DNA of 49,000 bases. Source: Prorocentrum cordatum. Its lineage: Eukaryota; Sar; Dinophyceae; Prorocentrales; Prorocentraceae. The notes beneath the pieces were generated by a model. That model was not told where the DNA came from and did not search any database. It saw nothing but the letters and a program-made list of their open reading frames with translations. The position numbers and the translations under genes are program-made. This document shows positions 38,874 to 48,147 of the stretch, piece by piece (positions within the stretch are counted from its first letter, which is position 1; each line of letters begins with the position of its first letter). The DNA is taken from positions 428,364-477,363 of the forward strand of contig CAUYUJ010006358.1 of NCBI GenBank assembly GCA_963575745.1. Direction: 5' to 3'.

Positions 38874-40504
38874 ATGCCGCCTAAGGCCAAGGCCAAGGCC
38901 AAGGCCAAGGCCAAGGCCAAGGCCAAGGCGAAGGCGAAGGCGAAGGCTCTTCTTGTGCTTCCCGCTGCCGCCCGCGGCCGAGGCGCTGGACATGGCGGAG
39001 GACGGCGCGGTCGCGGGCGCGCAGGCGCGGCTGCTGGAGCGGCAGGTGCGCCCGTCGGCCTCGGAGGCGGCCTCGCGCCCGCGGCTGGAGTTGCGGCTGG
39101 CGGAGGCGCTGGAGGCGGCGCGGCTGGTGCGCCGGTGGTGCCCGGGCTCGGCGGCTTCCCTGGCTTGCCTGGAGCCCTTGGCGCGGGCGCCGCAGGCGCG
39201 CCCCCCCCTGCCCTCGGGGCGCCTGGCGACGGCGCTGGCGGCGGCGGCGGGGGCGGCGTCGGAGCGGCGCTGGTTGGCGCGCTGGCCGCTGCTGGCGCTG
39301 GCGGAGCTGGAGGCGCGGGCGCGCCGCCTGGCGCGGGGCCCGCAGGACCGGGCGCTGCCCTCGGCGTGTTGGGAGGTGCGGTCGTCCCAGCTGCAGGAGT
39401 GCAGCTTGGCGGGCTCGTCGACGGGGCCTGGACGCAGGCAGCCGCCCTCGTCGGGGCCAACTGGCGCCAGGGCCTGGCCGTCGAGCTGCCGACCCACGAC
39501 GTGGCGGGGGCGATCAGTGGGACCGCGCTGTTCGAGATCGACGAGGTCGGCGTGCCCGGTGCTGGAGGCCAGTATCTGAGCGCGCAGTTCAGAGGCGCGT
39601 CCCTGCCTGCTGAGGCGATGCGCTTTGACGGCGCCTTCCCTCCGCGCGGCGGCGGTCCTGCTGGGCTGCTGCACCTCTGCGCGCAGGGGCCTGCGCGGTG
39701 TGGCGAGCCTGCGCAGGCAGGGCGGGCCGTCCTGCACGTCGAGTGGCTTCGGCTGCGCTCGACGCGCGGCCTGGTGGAGCCTTGGGTGCGGCCGAGCGCC
39801 TTCGGCGGCCGTGGTGGTGGAGCTGGTCGAGGCGGTCCCGCTCCCATCCCTGGCGGACCCGCCGCCGACCGCCTGGCAGCCGCTGCAGCTGCCCGCGCGC
39901 TTGCGGTCGGAGGCGGTGGCGGCCGCGGCGTGGCTGGCCGCGGCAGGCGACGGGCTCGCAGCGAGTCTGGCAGCCGCAGCGACGGCGAAGGCGAGCCGCG
40001 TTTTCGAGATGCCCCCTCCCGCGGCGGCAGCGCACGGCTGCTGGCGGAGAGACAGCCCGGCGCGCTCTACGACGAGGCGATGCAGAACATCGCCCGCGCC
40101 ATGGGCCTGCGGGAGGGGGCGGACGGTTCCGAGACGAGGCCGAAGGTGGTCGGCTACTTGCAGGCCATCGTGTTCGGCCACCACGCCGTGTCCCAGCTGC
40201 GGATCAACACGGTGCGCGAGCTCCAGACCTTGGCGACAGCGCTGGACCAGTTGGAGAGCGGCGCTCTGCCGCAGTTGAGAGCGACGTGCTGATGCAGAGG
40301 TTCAAGGCGCTAGAGCTCTCTCTGTCGGACGCGGGCTGGCAGGTTGCGAGCGAGCTCGAGATTGTCCCAGACGCGAGGCCGTCGCTGGCGTCGATGGACG
40401 AGCAGGATCTGGCGCGGCGCTCGGCGCTGCTGCGGAGGCGCTTGGAGGATGCCAAGAGCCGCGGAGCCTTCGGGGCGTTCGGCCGCGGCCAGGGGCGCGG
40501 GTGA
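38874..40504 (+). pseudogene. Dinoflagellate gag-like ORF with Lys-Ala repeat, frameshifted
   Basis: ATG 38874 opens 472 codons. It starts MPPKAKAKAKAKAK, encoded by AAGGCC/AAGGCG hexamers at about 38884-38946, then a long Gly/Ala/Pro region. A more conserved-looking block follows (FEIDEVGVPGAGGQYLSAQF, then LLHLCAQGPARCGEPAQAG and AVLHVEWLRLRS), then an Arg/Ser-rich linker and an alpha-helical part (PGALYDEAMQNIARAMGL). Near 40275 an AGAG duplication shifts the frame. The register +2 then continues DVLMQRFKALELSLSDAGW, ...RSALLRRRLEDAKS and ends FGRGQGRG with TGA at 40502-40504. I recall many dinoflagellate proteins with this layout, often next to retroelement reverse transcriptases. Gag-like nucleic-acid binding is inferred. 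No reverse transcriptase is visible before the gap. Confidence 0.55.
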
Positions 40505-41400
40505 CCCGAGGGGGGGGCGCGGGAGGGCCAACGGCCGCGCTCCCCCTCTCGACCCGCGCCTCAGCCAGCGCGGGAACTCTCGCGCGGGAAGGGCAAGGGT
40601 CGAGGCCGCGGACGGTTCCGCTACTTCCCGCTCCGAGGGGGCAGCCCCGCTCGCGCTCCAGGGTCGCCAGCCGCAGCGCCTCGGGCCGAGGAGGGGCCCG
40701 CCGCAGCGCCCTCAGGCCCCCGCGCGCGGACTCCGCCCCCTCAGGCGGAGCGGACCCCCCGAGGGGACAGCCCTCACCCGCGCCGAGTTGCGCTGGCGGG
40801 GAGCCCCGAGCGCCACACCTTCAGGCAGGACGAGCCAGCAGCGGCGGCGGCGGCGCCCCAGGGAGCAGGGCGCGGTCGCCCGAGACGCCGCGGCGGCAGG
40901 GGACGCAACGCAGGGAGAGCCAACGGCTCGCGGCCCCGCCCGCCTGGCGGCCGCAGGGCTGGCCCCCTGGCGGCGGCGCGGTGAGAGCGCATGGTGACGA
41001 TGCCCCTGCTGATGACGCCCGGGCTGCAGCGGCCGCTCCTTTGCAGGCTGCTGCGCCGCGCGGACCGCCTGGGGCCTCGCCGTCTCGTTCGCTACCTGAC
41101 CACTGCCCTGCTGCCCCTCTGGGATCGCCATCTCCCACTGCTGATGATGATTTTCCTCGGCACGATCCTCTGGAGGACTGGAGAGAACTTGCTGGTGCTG
41201 CTGGTGATTTGCTCCGTGAGCCCTATGACGTGGGCCCGATCTTGCTCAACCTCGTCAGGGACTTCCCCAGTTCGTTCGGTCGCTACGTCCGCGACTCCCT
41301 CAAACCTCAGCTGCGCGAGCATATGGCCACCATGGGAGACCGGCTGCAACGTGACTTGCTGACGTTACCGCACCCTACCATCGTGAAGACCGACGTCGTG
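40505..41400 (+). CDS. Open frame running into the assembly gap
   Basis: A plus-strand frame (from about 40501) stays open to the gap. Its first 600 bases are Arg/Pro/Ala-rich low complexity, open in several frames, with no family. The last 80 codons look more like protein (EDWRELAGAAGDLLREPYDV, LVRDFPSSFGRYVRDSLKPQ). It may be a second part of the retroelement or an unrelated exon. Truncated by the gap. Confidence 0.3.
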
Positions 41401-41500
41401 NNNNNNNNNNNNNNNNNNNNNNNNNNNNNNNNNNNNNNNNNNNNNNNNNNNNNNNNNNNNNNNNNNNNNNNNNNNNNNNNNNNNNNNNNNNNNNNNNNNN
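41401..41500. other. Assembly gap (100 N)
   Basis: Exactly 100 N, the usual placeholder for a gap of unknown size. The right edge enters a CTC microsatellite at once, so the join is probably a repeat-caused break and the adjacency of the two sides is a scaffolding claim. Confidence 0.95.
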
Positions 41501-41507
41501 AACTACT

Positions 41508-41580
41508 CCTTCTCCTCCTCCTCCTCCTCCTCCTCCTCCTCCTCCTCCTCCTCCTCCTCCTCCTTCTCTTCCTCCTCCTG
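41508..41580. repeat. (CTC)n microsatellite
   Basis: About 24 CTC triplets with two TTC variants, directly next to the gap. Confidence 0.9.
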
Positions 41581-41627
41581 CGAAGGGGGGGGGAATCGAC
41601 TACACGTAAGAGTGACCCTTCGCCACT

Positions 41628-42109
41628 GGGATGGGCGCCAGGGTTGCTGAGGGGATAGGGGGTTAGCAGTGGACGCCAAAGGGAGTTATACCTGGCCTAA
41701 CCTAGCTTATTAGTGGGTTGCTGATGCCCCAGGGGGCTTGGGAGGATAACGATTCAGACTAAGTGGGCTCCGCCTACTTAGCGGATTTGTCTGATCTCCC
41801 CCAAACCACTTGGGGCATGTGTAACCCACTTATACGCAAGGTCAGGTCAGGCATAACCCTTTTGGGGTCCACCGATGCCTCCCCATCCCCTTAGCATTAA
41901 ATCGGGCCTGTCCCCCTACAGGGGGATTTTCGACGAAAAATAAAAGATACCCAAAATGCACCAAAAAGGTCAAAAACACTCCAAACATAGTCCCCAGACT
42001 ATTTTTGGACTATGGTTTGATTATTGTTGGGGCATTTATATTTTTCGTCGAAAATTCCCCTGTAGGGGGACAGGCCCGACTTAACCTTAGCAAACCCCGC
42101 GCCCATCCC
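41628..42109. mobile_element. Foldback/MITE interrupted by a nested MITE
   Basis: The left arm starts GGGATGGGCGCCAGGGTTGC, then GAGGGGATAGG, CAGTGGACGCCAAAGGGAG and AGTGGGTTGCTGATGCCCC. The right arm is its complement in reverse order, ending CAAACCCCGCGCCCATCCC. A second MITE (41897-42084) has inserted in the right arm with an 8-bp duplication. Without it the host element is about 286 bp. No target duplication of the host element was found. Confidence 0.75.
41897..42084. mobile_element. hAT-like MITE, copy 2 (perfect 8-bp duplication)
   Basis: 188 bp, TTAAATCGGGCCTGTCCCCC to GGGGGACAGGCCCGACTTAA. It is flanked by CCTTAGCA at 41889-41896 and 42085-42092. Long inverted repeats contain CTACAGGGGGATTTTCGACG. 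The unpaired centre carries AAAAGGTCAAAA and CATAGTCCCCAG like copy 1. Confidence 0.9.
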
Positions 42110-42251
42110 GGCAGAGTAGCCTTCCGTGCGGGGCACACCCCAGGCCCTCAGACCGCTGAGTGCGAGGCGATGGCATCGGTTTGCGCGCTCGGGCTCGGCC
42201 CCCTCGCGCCCTCTCCGGAAGCCGCGCACCGAGGGTCACTCTTGTTTAGGG

Positions 42252-42440
42252 TAAAGTCGGGCCTGTCCGCCTACAGGGAGATTTTCGACGAAAAATAGAA
42301 GATACCCCAGAAGTATTCAAAACATAATCCAAAGATAGTCTGGGGACCATGTTTGCACTATTTTTTTACCTTTGGGGGGTATTTGGGGGGTATTATTTTT
42401 CGTCGAAAATCCCCCCTGTAGGGGGACAGGCCCGACTTAA
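42252..42440. mobile_element. hAT-like MITE, copy 3 (perfect 8-bp duplication)
   Basis: 189 bp, TAAAGTCGGGCCTGTCCGCC to GGGGGACAGGCCCGACTTAA, flanked by GTTTAGGG at 42244-42251 and 42441-42448. It is inserted in a GGGTCA(C/T)TCTTG-containing repeat also seen at about 4388 and 4753. Confidence 0.9.
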
Positions 42441-42562
42441 GTTTAGGGTCATTCTTGCGTGTAGCCGAGGTAAGTGAGAAGGAAAAGGAGAAGGCCTTCT
42501 CAGAAGGCCCAGGGGCTCCCGAGCCTTCTGAGAAGGCCCGCCCCTTCTCACTTTTCCCCCCC

Positions 42563-42564
42563 AG
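42563..42564 (+). promoter_or_regulatory. Candidate trans-splice acceptor of the dehydrogenase gene
   Basis: A CTTTTCCCCCCCAG stretch ends at 42564, 47 nt before the ATG. In dinoflagellates an AG after a pyrimidine tract near the start codon is the usual place where the spliced leader is joined. This is a positional inference only. Confidence 0.35.
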
Positions 42565-42611
42565 CTCGCCGCCGACTCGAGTCGTCGCTTGGGCTGGCGC
42601 AGGCCTCATCC

Positions 42612-44393
42612 ATGTCGGGCGCAGGCGGCGGCGGCGGCTGCTGCTGCCCTTGCTGCTTCGTGTTCCTCGCGGTCGGCGCGGCGTGCTGCGCCCTGCTGGG
42701 CGGCCTCGTCGACGAGTACTCCCTGCGGCCCAGCCGGGACTTCTCCGTGCCGATCAATTTGCGGAAGCAGGGCGCGCTGGTGACAGGCAGGGCTATAGTG
42801 ATCTGCACACCGAAGAGTTGTTCCATTCCTCCTCCCGGTGGAGCCCACACCTCGGATGCCCTGAGCAGAACATCAGGGCGGCAGGTTCTGAGGCTGGGCC
42901 TCCGACTTCCATTTTCGAGCCCCGGGGCCCACAGGAACAACCCGCGGTGCGAAATCTATGCGACCTCGGGGACCCCTTCTGAGCCGATTCGGCGCCTGAG
43001 CACGTTCGGCCGCCGAGCAGACCTGGATTCGAGCTCATCCTGCGGCCGAACGAGCTCCCGCGCCACCGAGGTGTTGCAGTTGACGGCCGAGCGGGGTTCT
43101 GGCGCCGAGTGATCTGCACGGGCTCTCTCGACATTGGCACTTGAGTGCACTGGTACAGTCCGCAGTCGGTTTCGCTAATCGACGTGCGCATCGCCTAATA
43201 CATTCGGATATTTTTCGACGTCGAGTACCTTCCCTGCTGGGGTGCACTCGGAATGCGGTGCCGTGCGCACGTGGAATGGCCCTGGCAGGCTGCGCTAAAG
43301 GGCGTTTTGCTAAAGGGGGTTCTGTCCACACCCACTTTCCCGCCATCGCAGACCCCTCGGCCCTGGCAAAGGCAGCTCCTCCGGCATCGGCCTGGAGGCC
43401 GCCAAGGAGCTCTGCATGCTCGGGGCCCACGTGCTGGTGCACGGCTCGGACCAGAAGAGAACGGCGGACGCGGCCAGCGTCGTGCGCAGATTTGGCGTCG
43501 GTGGCTACGGCCTCGCCACGCCGGTGCACGCCGACCTGGGCGACTTCGACGAGGTGCGGCGACTCGTCGTCGACATCAAGGCGAGCCTCCCAACAACGCC
43601 CCTGAACCTGGTGCTCCTCAACGCCGCCAGGGCGTACAGGATCGCCTACCTCACCGAGGAGGAGAGGAGGAAGCTGTGGAAGAGGCCGGCATCTGATTTT
43701 AAGGCCAAAAGCGGTCACGACAAGCTCATGGCCACGAACCATCTCGGCCATTTCCTTCTGCTGCACCATCTGGCACCCAAGCTCGCTCAGGGGGCCAAAA
43801 TCGTAGTCATGGTGAGCCACAGCATGTGGCATGCCAGATTCGATCGTATCATGCTTGACCCTGCACAGCGTTTCAGGTGGGAGGCTAATCGGGACACCGC
43901 TTGGTGGGCATACCACGAGTCGAAATTGGCTAATTTGTGTTTTGGAAGGGCCCTCAGGAAGCGCCGGGGGCAGTTTAAGAACGCCACCGTTGTCATCCAC
44001 GACCCAGGTTATGTACAGTCGAACATGGTGAAGGCCCGGGATGAGAATTGCAAGGGGCCCGATTGGGAGTGCTACAAGAGCCCGAGTTCTGGTTCTTGGA
44101 AGGACCCGAACTTGAAGAGGTGGCACGCGCCGACAGAGGAGGGCGGAAGGCGATTCGTCGAGGCGGCATACGTGCACGGACGCCCAGAGCCAGACGTTGT
44201 GGGCTCATATTTCTTGCCCCCTCTGTGGACATGGTGGTACGGCAGGAGGCATTTGCCCGTGCTGGGGGACATGGTGGACTTCCGCATCAGGCACACCACC
44301 GTGTCGGAGCTCTTCCTCGATTATGAGTGGTTCTCGTGGGGGAAGCTCTGGGTCCAGGATCGTGGGCGGCGTCAAGAAGGGGATGGGGACTAG
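42612..44393 (+). CDS. Membrane-anchored short-chain dehydrogenase/reductase
   Basis: An NAD(P)-dependent oxidoreductase resembling retinol dehydrogenase/WWOX-type SDRs. Two exons, 42612-42786 and 43372-44393, give 398 residues. The exon 1 end (GCGCTGGTGACAG|GCAGGG) and exon 2 start (GGCAAAG|GCAGCTCC) join in frame to make the cofactor motif TGSSSGIG at 58-65, which neither exon contains alone; the intron is GC-AG, 585 nt. Residues 1-33 hold a Cys cluster (CCCPCC) and a hydrophobic segment FVFLAVGAACCALLGG, a signal anchor. Other SDR marks: LNAA 141-144 (usually NNAG), TNHLGHF 180-186, catalytic Ser in VSHS near 207, Y239-HES-K243 and HDPGY near 271. The catalytic set is complete. The ATG was chosen because it lies just before the anchor and after a pyrimidine-AG. 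Substrate is not predictable; a lipophilic alcohol or ketone at the endomembrane is likely for the family. Confidence 0.85.
42787..43371 (+). other. GC-AG intron of the dehydrogenase gene
   Basis: Donor ACAG|GCAGGG, acceptor GCAAAG|GCAGC. Both borders carry the same G|GCAG, so the exact cut could slide by a base or more. Dinoflagellate genes often use GC donors. ORFs of up to about 150 codons inside are not conserved-looking and are ignored. Confidence 0.75.
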
Positions 44394-44493
44394 GGGGGGA
44401 TATGACTGCCGGGGCCACGATATCTCTTAGATAGCATGGCCCCCTCTTCCTACTACGAAGGCCTTACGGCCGGTGCCGCCGACCCTGAAGGGG

Positions 44494-44556
<63 letters not shown>
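44494..44556. repeat. (GAC)n microsatellite
   Basis: About 20 GAC triplets, 100 bp after the dehydrogenase stop codon. A GGGATCAAAGGGAAGGGGC(C)TTCC block occurs twice afterwards (about 44659 and 44887), each followed by TCGACT(C/T)GATTGG; this is a short direct repeat. No gene is supported from 44394 to 44990. Confidence 0.9.
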
Positions 44557-44987
44557 TCACGACCCCCACGACCCCTCTCTGGAACCTCCTCCCAGGACAC
44601 CCCCCCAGGCTCCTCCCGACGAACCCACTCCGGGAACGACCCCCTCCCGGCGGGGAAGGGGATCAAAGGGAAGGGCCTTCCCTTCGACTCGATTGGTGTT
44701 CCCTCTTATTGCGGCTCTCTGGGGCTCTCTTGAGCCGTCTTGGTCGGAGAGGGTGGGGGCTTCACGACCTCCGGCCAGAACCCCCCCGCCAGGAGCTTCC
44801 CCCCCACAGGACCCCCTCCCGACACCCCCCCACAGGGACCCCTGGCGACACCCCCCAGGAACCCCCCCCCACCGTTGGCGGGAAAGGGATCAAAGGGAAG
44901 GGGCTTTCCCTTCGACTTGATTGGGACGTTGTTCGATTTCCGTCGGGCTGGATCGCTTGAGGAGGAGGGCCCAAGGAAAGGGGGAGA

Positions 44988-44989
<2 letters not shown>

Positions 44990-45018
<29 letters not shown>

Positions 45019-45145
45019 GGAGGACGACGACGAGGACGAGGACGACGACGACGACGACGAGGACGACGACGACGACTTCGACGACGACGACGACGACGAC
45101 GACGACGGCGAGGACGACGACGACGGCGAGGACGACGACTCGCAT
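44990..45145. repeat. (GAC)n microsatellite, impure
   Basis: GAC triplets with GAG and TTC variants. Poly-Asp, poly-Thr and poly-Arg ORFs across it are artefacts. Confidence 0.9.
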
Positions 45146-45344
45146 GGAAAAGGGGGCGGCGACGGCGACGACGACGACTCAAGCTGCAAGACGCCCCACC
45201 TACGCCGACAGGGTCGGCGGACTTCAGGCACGCCCCCCGGCGCCCCCCCCCCTCGTCCGCGCGCGCCGCGGGCCGCGGCGCGCTGGCCCGCCCTCTCCCC
45301 GGCCCCCCTCCTTGCGGCGCAACCCCCCCGGCAAGAGTCGGGGG

Positions 45345-45533
45345 CGGAAAAGAGGGGGGTGATGTTTAGGGGGGGGTGGATATCATGGCGTGGGCCATGA
45401 TATTTCCCCAGATCTCATGGCGCCTCTTCTTGTTTCATTACGTCCCTGGCCCGCCCGCTGGGCCGCGCACATGCCGCAGGTCATGATTTGCACACCCCCC
45501 TCTTCGACACCCCCCTCTTTGCCGCTCCCGAAG
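45345..45533 (+). repeat. Introner-like dispersed repeat, copy 2 of 2
   Basis: Matches 928-1116. It ends CCGCTCCCGAAG, after which a protein-like open segment begins, so the repeat would form the 3' end of an intron. That is the form expected of an introner, a repeat that creates introns; with only two copies this stays a suggestion. Confidence 0.7.
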
Positions 45534-45689
45534 GAGGGCCCCGAGTGCACGGAGGCCTTCGAGGACCAGCTCTGGGCCTGGAGCGAGCGGGCCGCCGAGG
45601 TGGCGCGGCCCCTGCCGCCGCCACCGCCCAAGCCGAAGCCCGCGGCGCAGCAGCCCGCGCCGCCCGCGGCCGGCAAGGGCCGCGCCTGA
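45534..45689 (+). CDS. Possible terminal exon with Pro/Lys-rich tail
   Basis: After the AAG at 45531-45533 the frame reads EGPECTEAFEDQLWAWSERA, then AEVARPLPPPPPKPKPAAQQ and ends GKGRA with TGA at 45687-45689, about 51 codons. The first part is helix-like, the second a proline-rich tail. Upstream exons were not found. It could be a chance open frame in GC-rich DNA. Confidence 0.35.
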   Translation, partial: EGPECTEAFEDQLWAWSERAAEVARPLPPPPPKPKPAAQQPAPPAAGKGRA

Positions 45690-46583
45690 GGCCGCCCCGC
45701 CGCCCGCGCGGGCGGCCGCGCCCGCCGCGCGGCCCCCGCGCGGGCCGCGCGAACGCACGCGGAGGGAGGGCAGCGGCCGCTGCTGGGCAGCGGCGGCCCC
45801 AGGAGGCGGAGGCCCCGCCACGAAGAGACGGGGGGCGTTCCAGGGAGGGCCTGTGCCATATAGCCAGGACCCCGGGCAAGGGGGCCCGGTTAGTGGTAGG
45901 GCCTTGGGGCCCCTCAGTTGGCCAGATTCACGAAACCAGGTTTGCCGTAGCTGGTGGTTTTTCGGGTGACGGCAGTTCCCGTGAGTGGAAATGGGACGGG
46001 GGGGCGCGCCCGGTACAAATCACTAAACCAGGTTCCACTAAACCCAGTTCTGCCAACGCCCGAATTGTGCCTTCGAGGACCGAAGGAGTCCGAAGAAGGA
46101 GAAAGAAAAAAACGCCACGAACAGAAGCAGGAGCTTCTGGCGCTCCGCGCGGATTTCGTGGATCCGCGCTGGGGCCCCCCTGGCGGCGCCTCCGGCGCTG
46201 CCCCTGGCGCGCGCCGCGCGCCAGGGAGGGGGGTCCAGCGCAGAGCCAAGAACTGCGCGCGGAGCGCCAAAAGGGTCTGTTAATGGCATTTGTTCTTCTC
46301 AGAGCGTGAATTGCCTACCCCGCTTTCGCTTCCAAGCAAAACCAAGTCATACCACGCGCCTCCTCGTCAAGCGGCCTGACCAGTAAAGGCCGTAGTTTGG
46401 CATCGCTTGGTATCTCTTGGAAGCGAGGGTGGTCAAAAGCGAGGTAGGTTTGTTTTCCCCCTGTCTTCCTCTAAATTGATGGGGCTGCCATCTCTTCCTC
46501 GGCGGCAGGGCGGCGGAGGTAGCGCGAGACCGCCTCCCCGCCGGCGGCAGCCTGCGGGAGGCAGGCGGGAGGCGGAGGAAGTA
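45690..46583. other. GC-rich sequence, no supported gene
   Basis: A palindromic GGCGCC...GCGCGC region at about 46160-46235 resembles one at about 7800-7880 (GGCGCGCCAGGGGC, GGAGGCGC). I see no exon structure. Confidence 0.45.
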
Positions 46584-46605
46584 AAAGATGCGGCCCCAAG
46601 AAATT

Positions 46606-46765
46606 CAGGAGGGGAAAAAACACACAGACACAATTGATCGTCGACTCCCAGAAAATATAGGAAAATATGGGAAGTGGGGGGGAAGACAGAAGCCCAGAAA
46701 ACATAGGAAAATATGGGGAATCTTTTTATTTGTGTGTATTTATTTGTGTGTCCCAGGGCCCCTTC
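46606..46765 (+). repeat. 150-bp dispersed repeat, copy 4 (about 18-bp duplication)
   Basis: Starts CAGGAGGGGAAAAAACACAC and ends CAGGGCCCCTTC. It is flanked by AAAGATGCGGCCCCAAGA starting at 46584 and again at 46766, an 18-bp exact repeat with similarity continuing a few more bases. This duplication is much longer than that of copies 3 and 5. Confidence 0.85.
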
Positions 46766-46787
46766 AAAGATGCGGCCCCAAGAGATG

Positions 46788-47253
46788 ACAACGGTTTTGG
46801 GTTCAGGGTTTCCGGAATCCGCCATCTGCGTACAGTCGGGGCGCTGAGGAAGGAACCCTTCTCGTTGGGGAGGGGCTCCGTGTTCCTCAGCTGTTTTACA
46901 CTGTGCCTTGGGTCTTCCTGAGGTTTTCCATGGAAAATCTGAGTTTAACTTATGGGAAAAAGGGGCCTCGTTCCTTATTTATCGTTCCTTAGGTCAGCGC
47001 CCCGACTGTACACAGACACCCTCCAATGGATTGCTCCTGGGCCTCAAGGGAGGGAGCGGGTGTGCAAGTCACCACCGGGAGCCGACGACCTTGTATACTC
47101 CGCCGCCCTCCCCGAAGGCGCACGCGGCGTCCGTCGGAGGGCGTCTGTGCATACGTGTTTGTGGCGTAGGGGCGGGCGCGCTCGCAGGGAGGTGCACCCG
47201 GCGGGTGGCGCGGCGGCGGGCGGCAGCGGGCGGCGCGCGCGCGCGTTACAGGA
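46788..47253. other. No supported gene
   Basis: Mixed sequence with CGGGGCGCTGA... and TCAGCGCCCCGACTGTAC, inverted around 46833-47010: GTACAGTCGGGGCGCTGA near 46829 and its complement near 46993. This forms about an 18-bp stem with a 145-bp interior, so a degenerate MITE is possible. Confidence 0.5.
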
Positions 47254-47608
47254 TCGGAGAAACGCAAGACTCGAGTACGCCGGAGCTCGTATCCGCCTGA
47301 GCTTTTCGAGGAGCCCGCCCTGAATTTTGCCGGTCCCGTTTTCGTGGGGTGTCTGCAGTGCCGCGTCAGACGTTAGTCAGGAGGGGAAAAAACACACAGA
47401 CACAATTAATCGTCGACCCCCAGGAAATATAGGAAAATATGGGAAGTGGGGGGGAAGACAGAAGCCCAGAAAATATGGGGAATCTTTTTATTTGTGTGTA
47501 TTTATTTGTGTGTCCTGGGGCCCCTTTAGTTGGGCTGGGCCGCGTCATTTTTATGATGCCCCCGTTTGGCCAGCTCGAATCCCCCTAACCCGAGTCCCAC
47601 GTCTATCT
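47254..47608. repeat. Inverted-repeat element, GACCCGGGT family, copy 3, interrupted
   Basis: Starts TCGGAGAAACGCAAGACTCG and ends AACCCGAGTCCCACGTCTAT. The middle contains a later insertion of the 150-bp repeat (47378-47525) with TTAGT on both sides. Without it the element is about 200 bp, like the copies at 5189 and 5635. Confidence 0.75.
47378..47525 (+). repeat. 150-bp dispersed repeat, copy 5 (5-bp duplication), nested
   Basis: Nearly identical to copy 4 by eye. Flanked by TTAGT at 47373-47377 and 47526-47530. It lies inside the 47254-47608 element, so this family was active after that element. Confidence 0.85.
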
Positions 47609-47639
47609 AGGCCTCTTAGATGGGGTCCGAGTAGATGGG

Positions 47640-47752
47640 GGTTCGGAGGATCGCGCCGCATCGCCGATGCATCGCCGAGGCGGCTCGATGCGGAGCCCGT
47701 CTCTCCCAAGATCGGCGTCGCCGATGCATCGCCGATGCGGCGCGATCCTCCT
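47640..47752. repeat. GATGCATCG palindromic element, copy 2
   Basis: Starts GGTTCGGAGGATCGCGCCGC, with CATCGCCGATGCATCGCCG repeated, and ends GCGGCGCGATCCTCC. Its right end merges into the CTC microsatellite that follows. Confidence 0.7.
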
Positions 47753-47910
47753 CCTCGATCCCTCCTCCTCGATCCTCCTCGATCCTCCTCCTCCTCCTCC
47801 TCCTCCTCCTCCTCCTCCTCCTCCTCCTCCTCCTCCTCCTCCTCGTCCTCCTCGATCCTCCTCCTCGATCCTCCTCCTCGATCGTCCTCCTCCTCGATCC
47901 TCCACCTCGA
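47753..47910. repeat. CTCCTCGATC and (CTC)n repeats
   Basis: CCTCCTCCTCGATC units surround a pure CTC tract at about 47785-47845. From 47911 to 48147 there is GC-rich sequence with no supported gene. Confidence 0.9.
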
Positions 47911-48147
47911 GGAGGAGGAGGGATCGAGGAGGAGCATCGGGCCCCAGCTAGGAGACCTCCAGCCTCCCCGGCCAGGAACTGGTGCGCGAGCGCGCGGGCC
48001 ATGGCTGCCGCGGCGGCCGGCCCGGAGGCGCCTCCCCGCCTCCGCCGCCCCTCGGGGCTCCCGGAGAGCCGGGGCACGCGTCTGGGCCTCCCGGCTGGGG
48101 TCGAGATGTACAGTACACCCGCACTCAAGCAGTGGCGGTGCGTCCTG

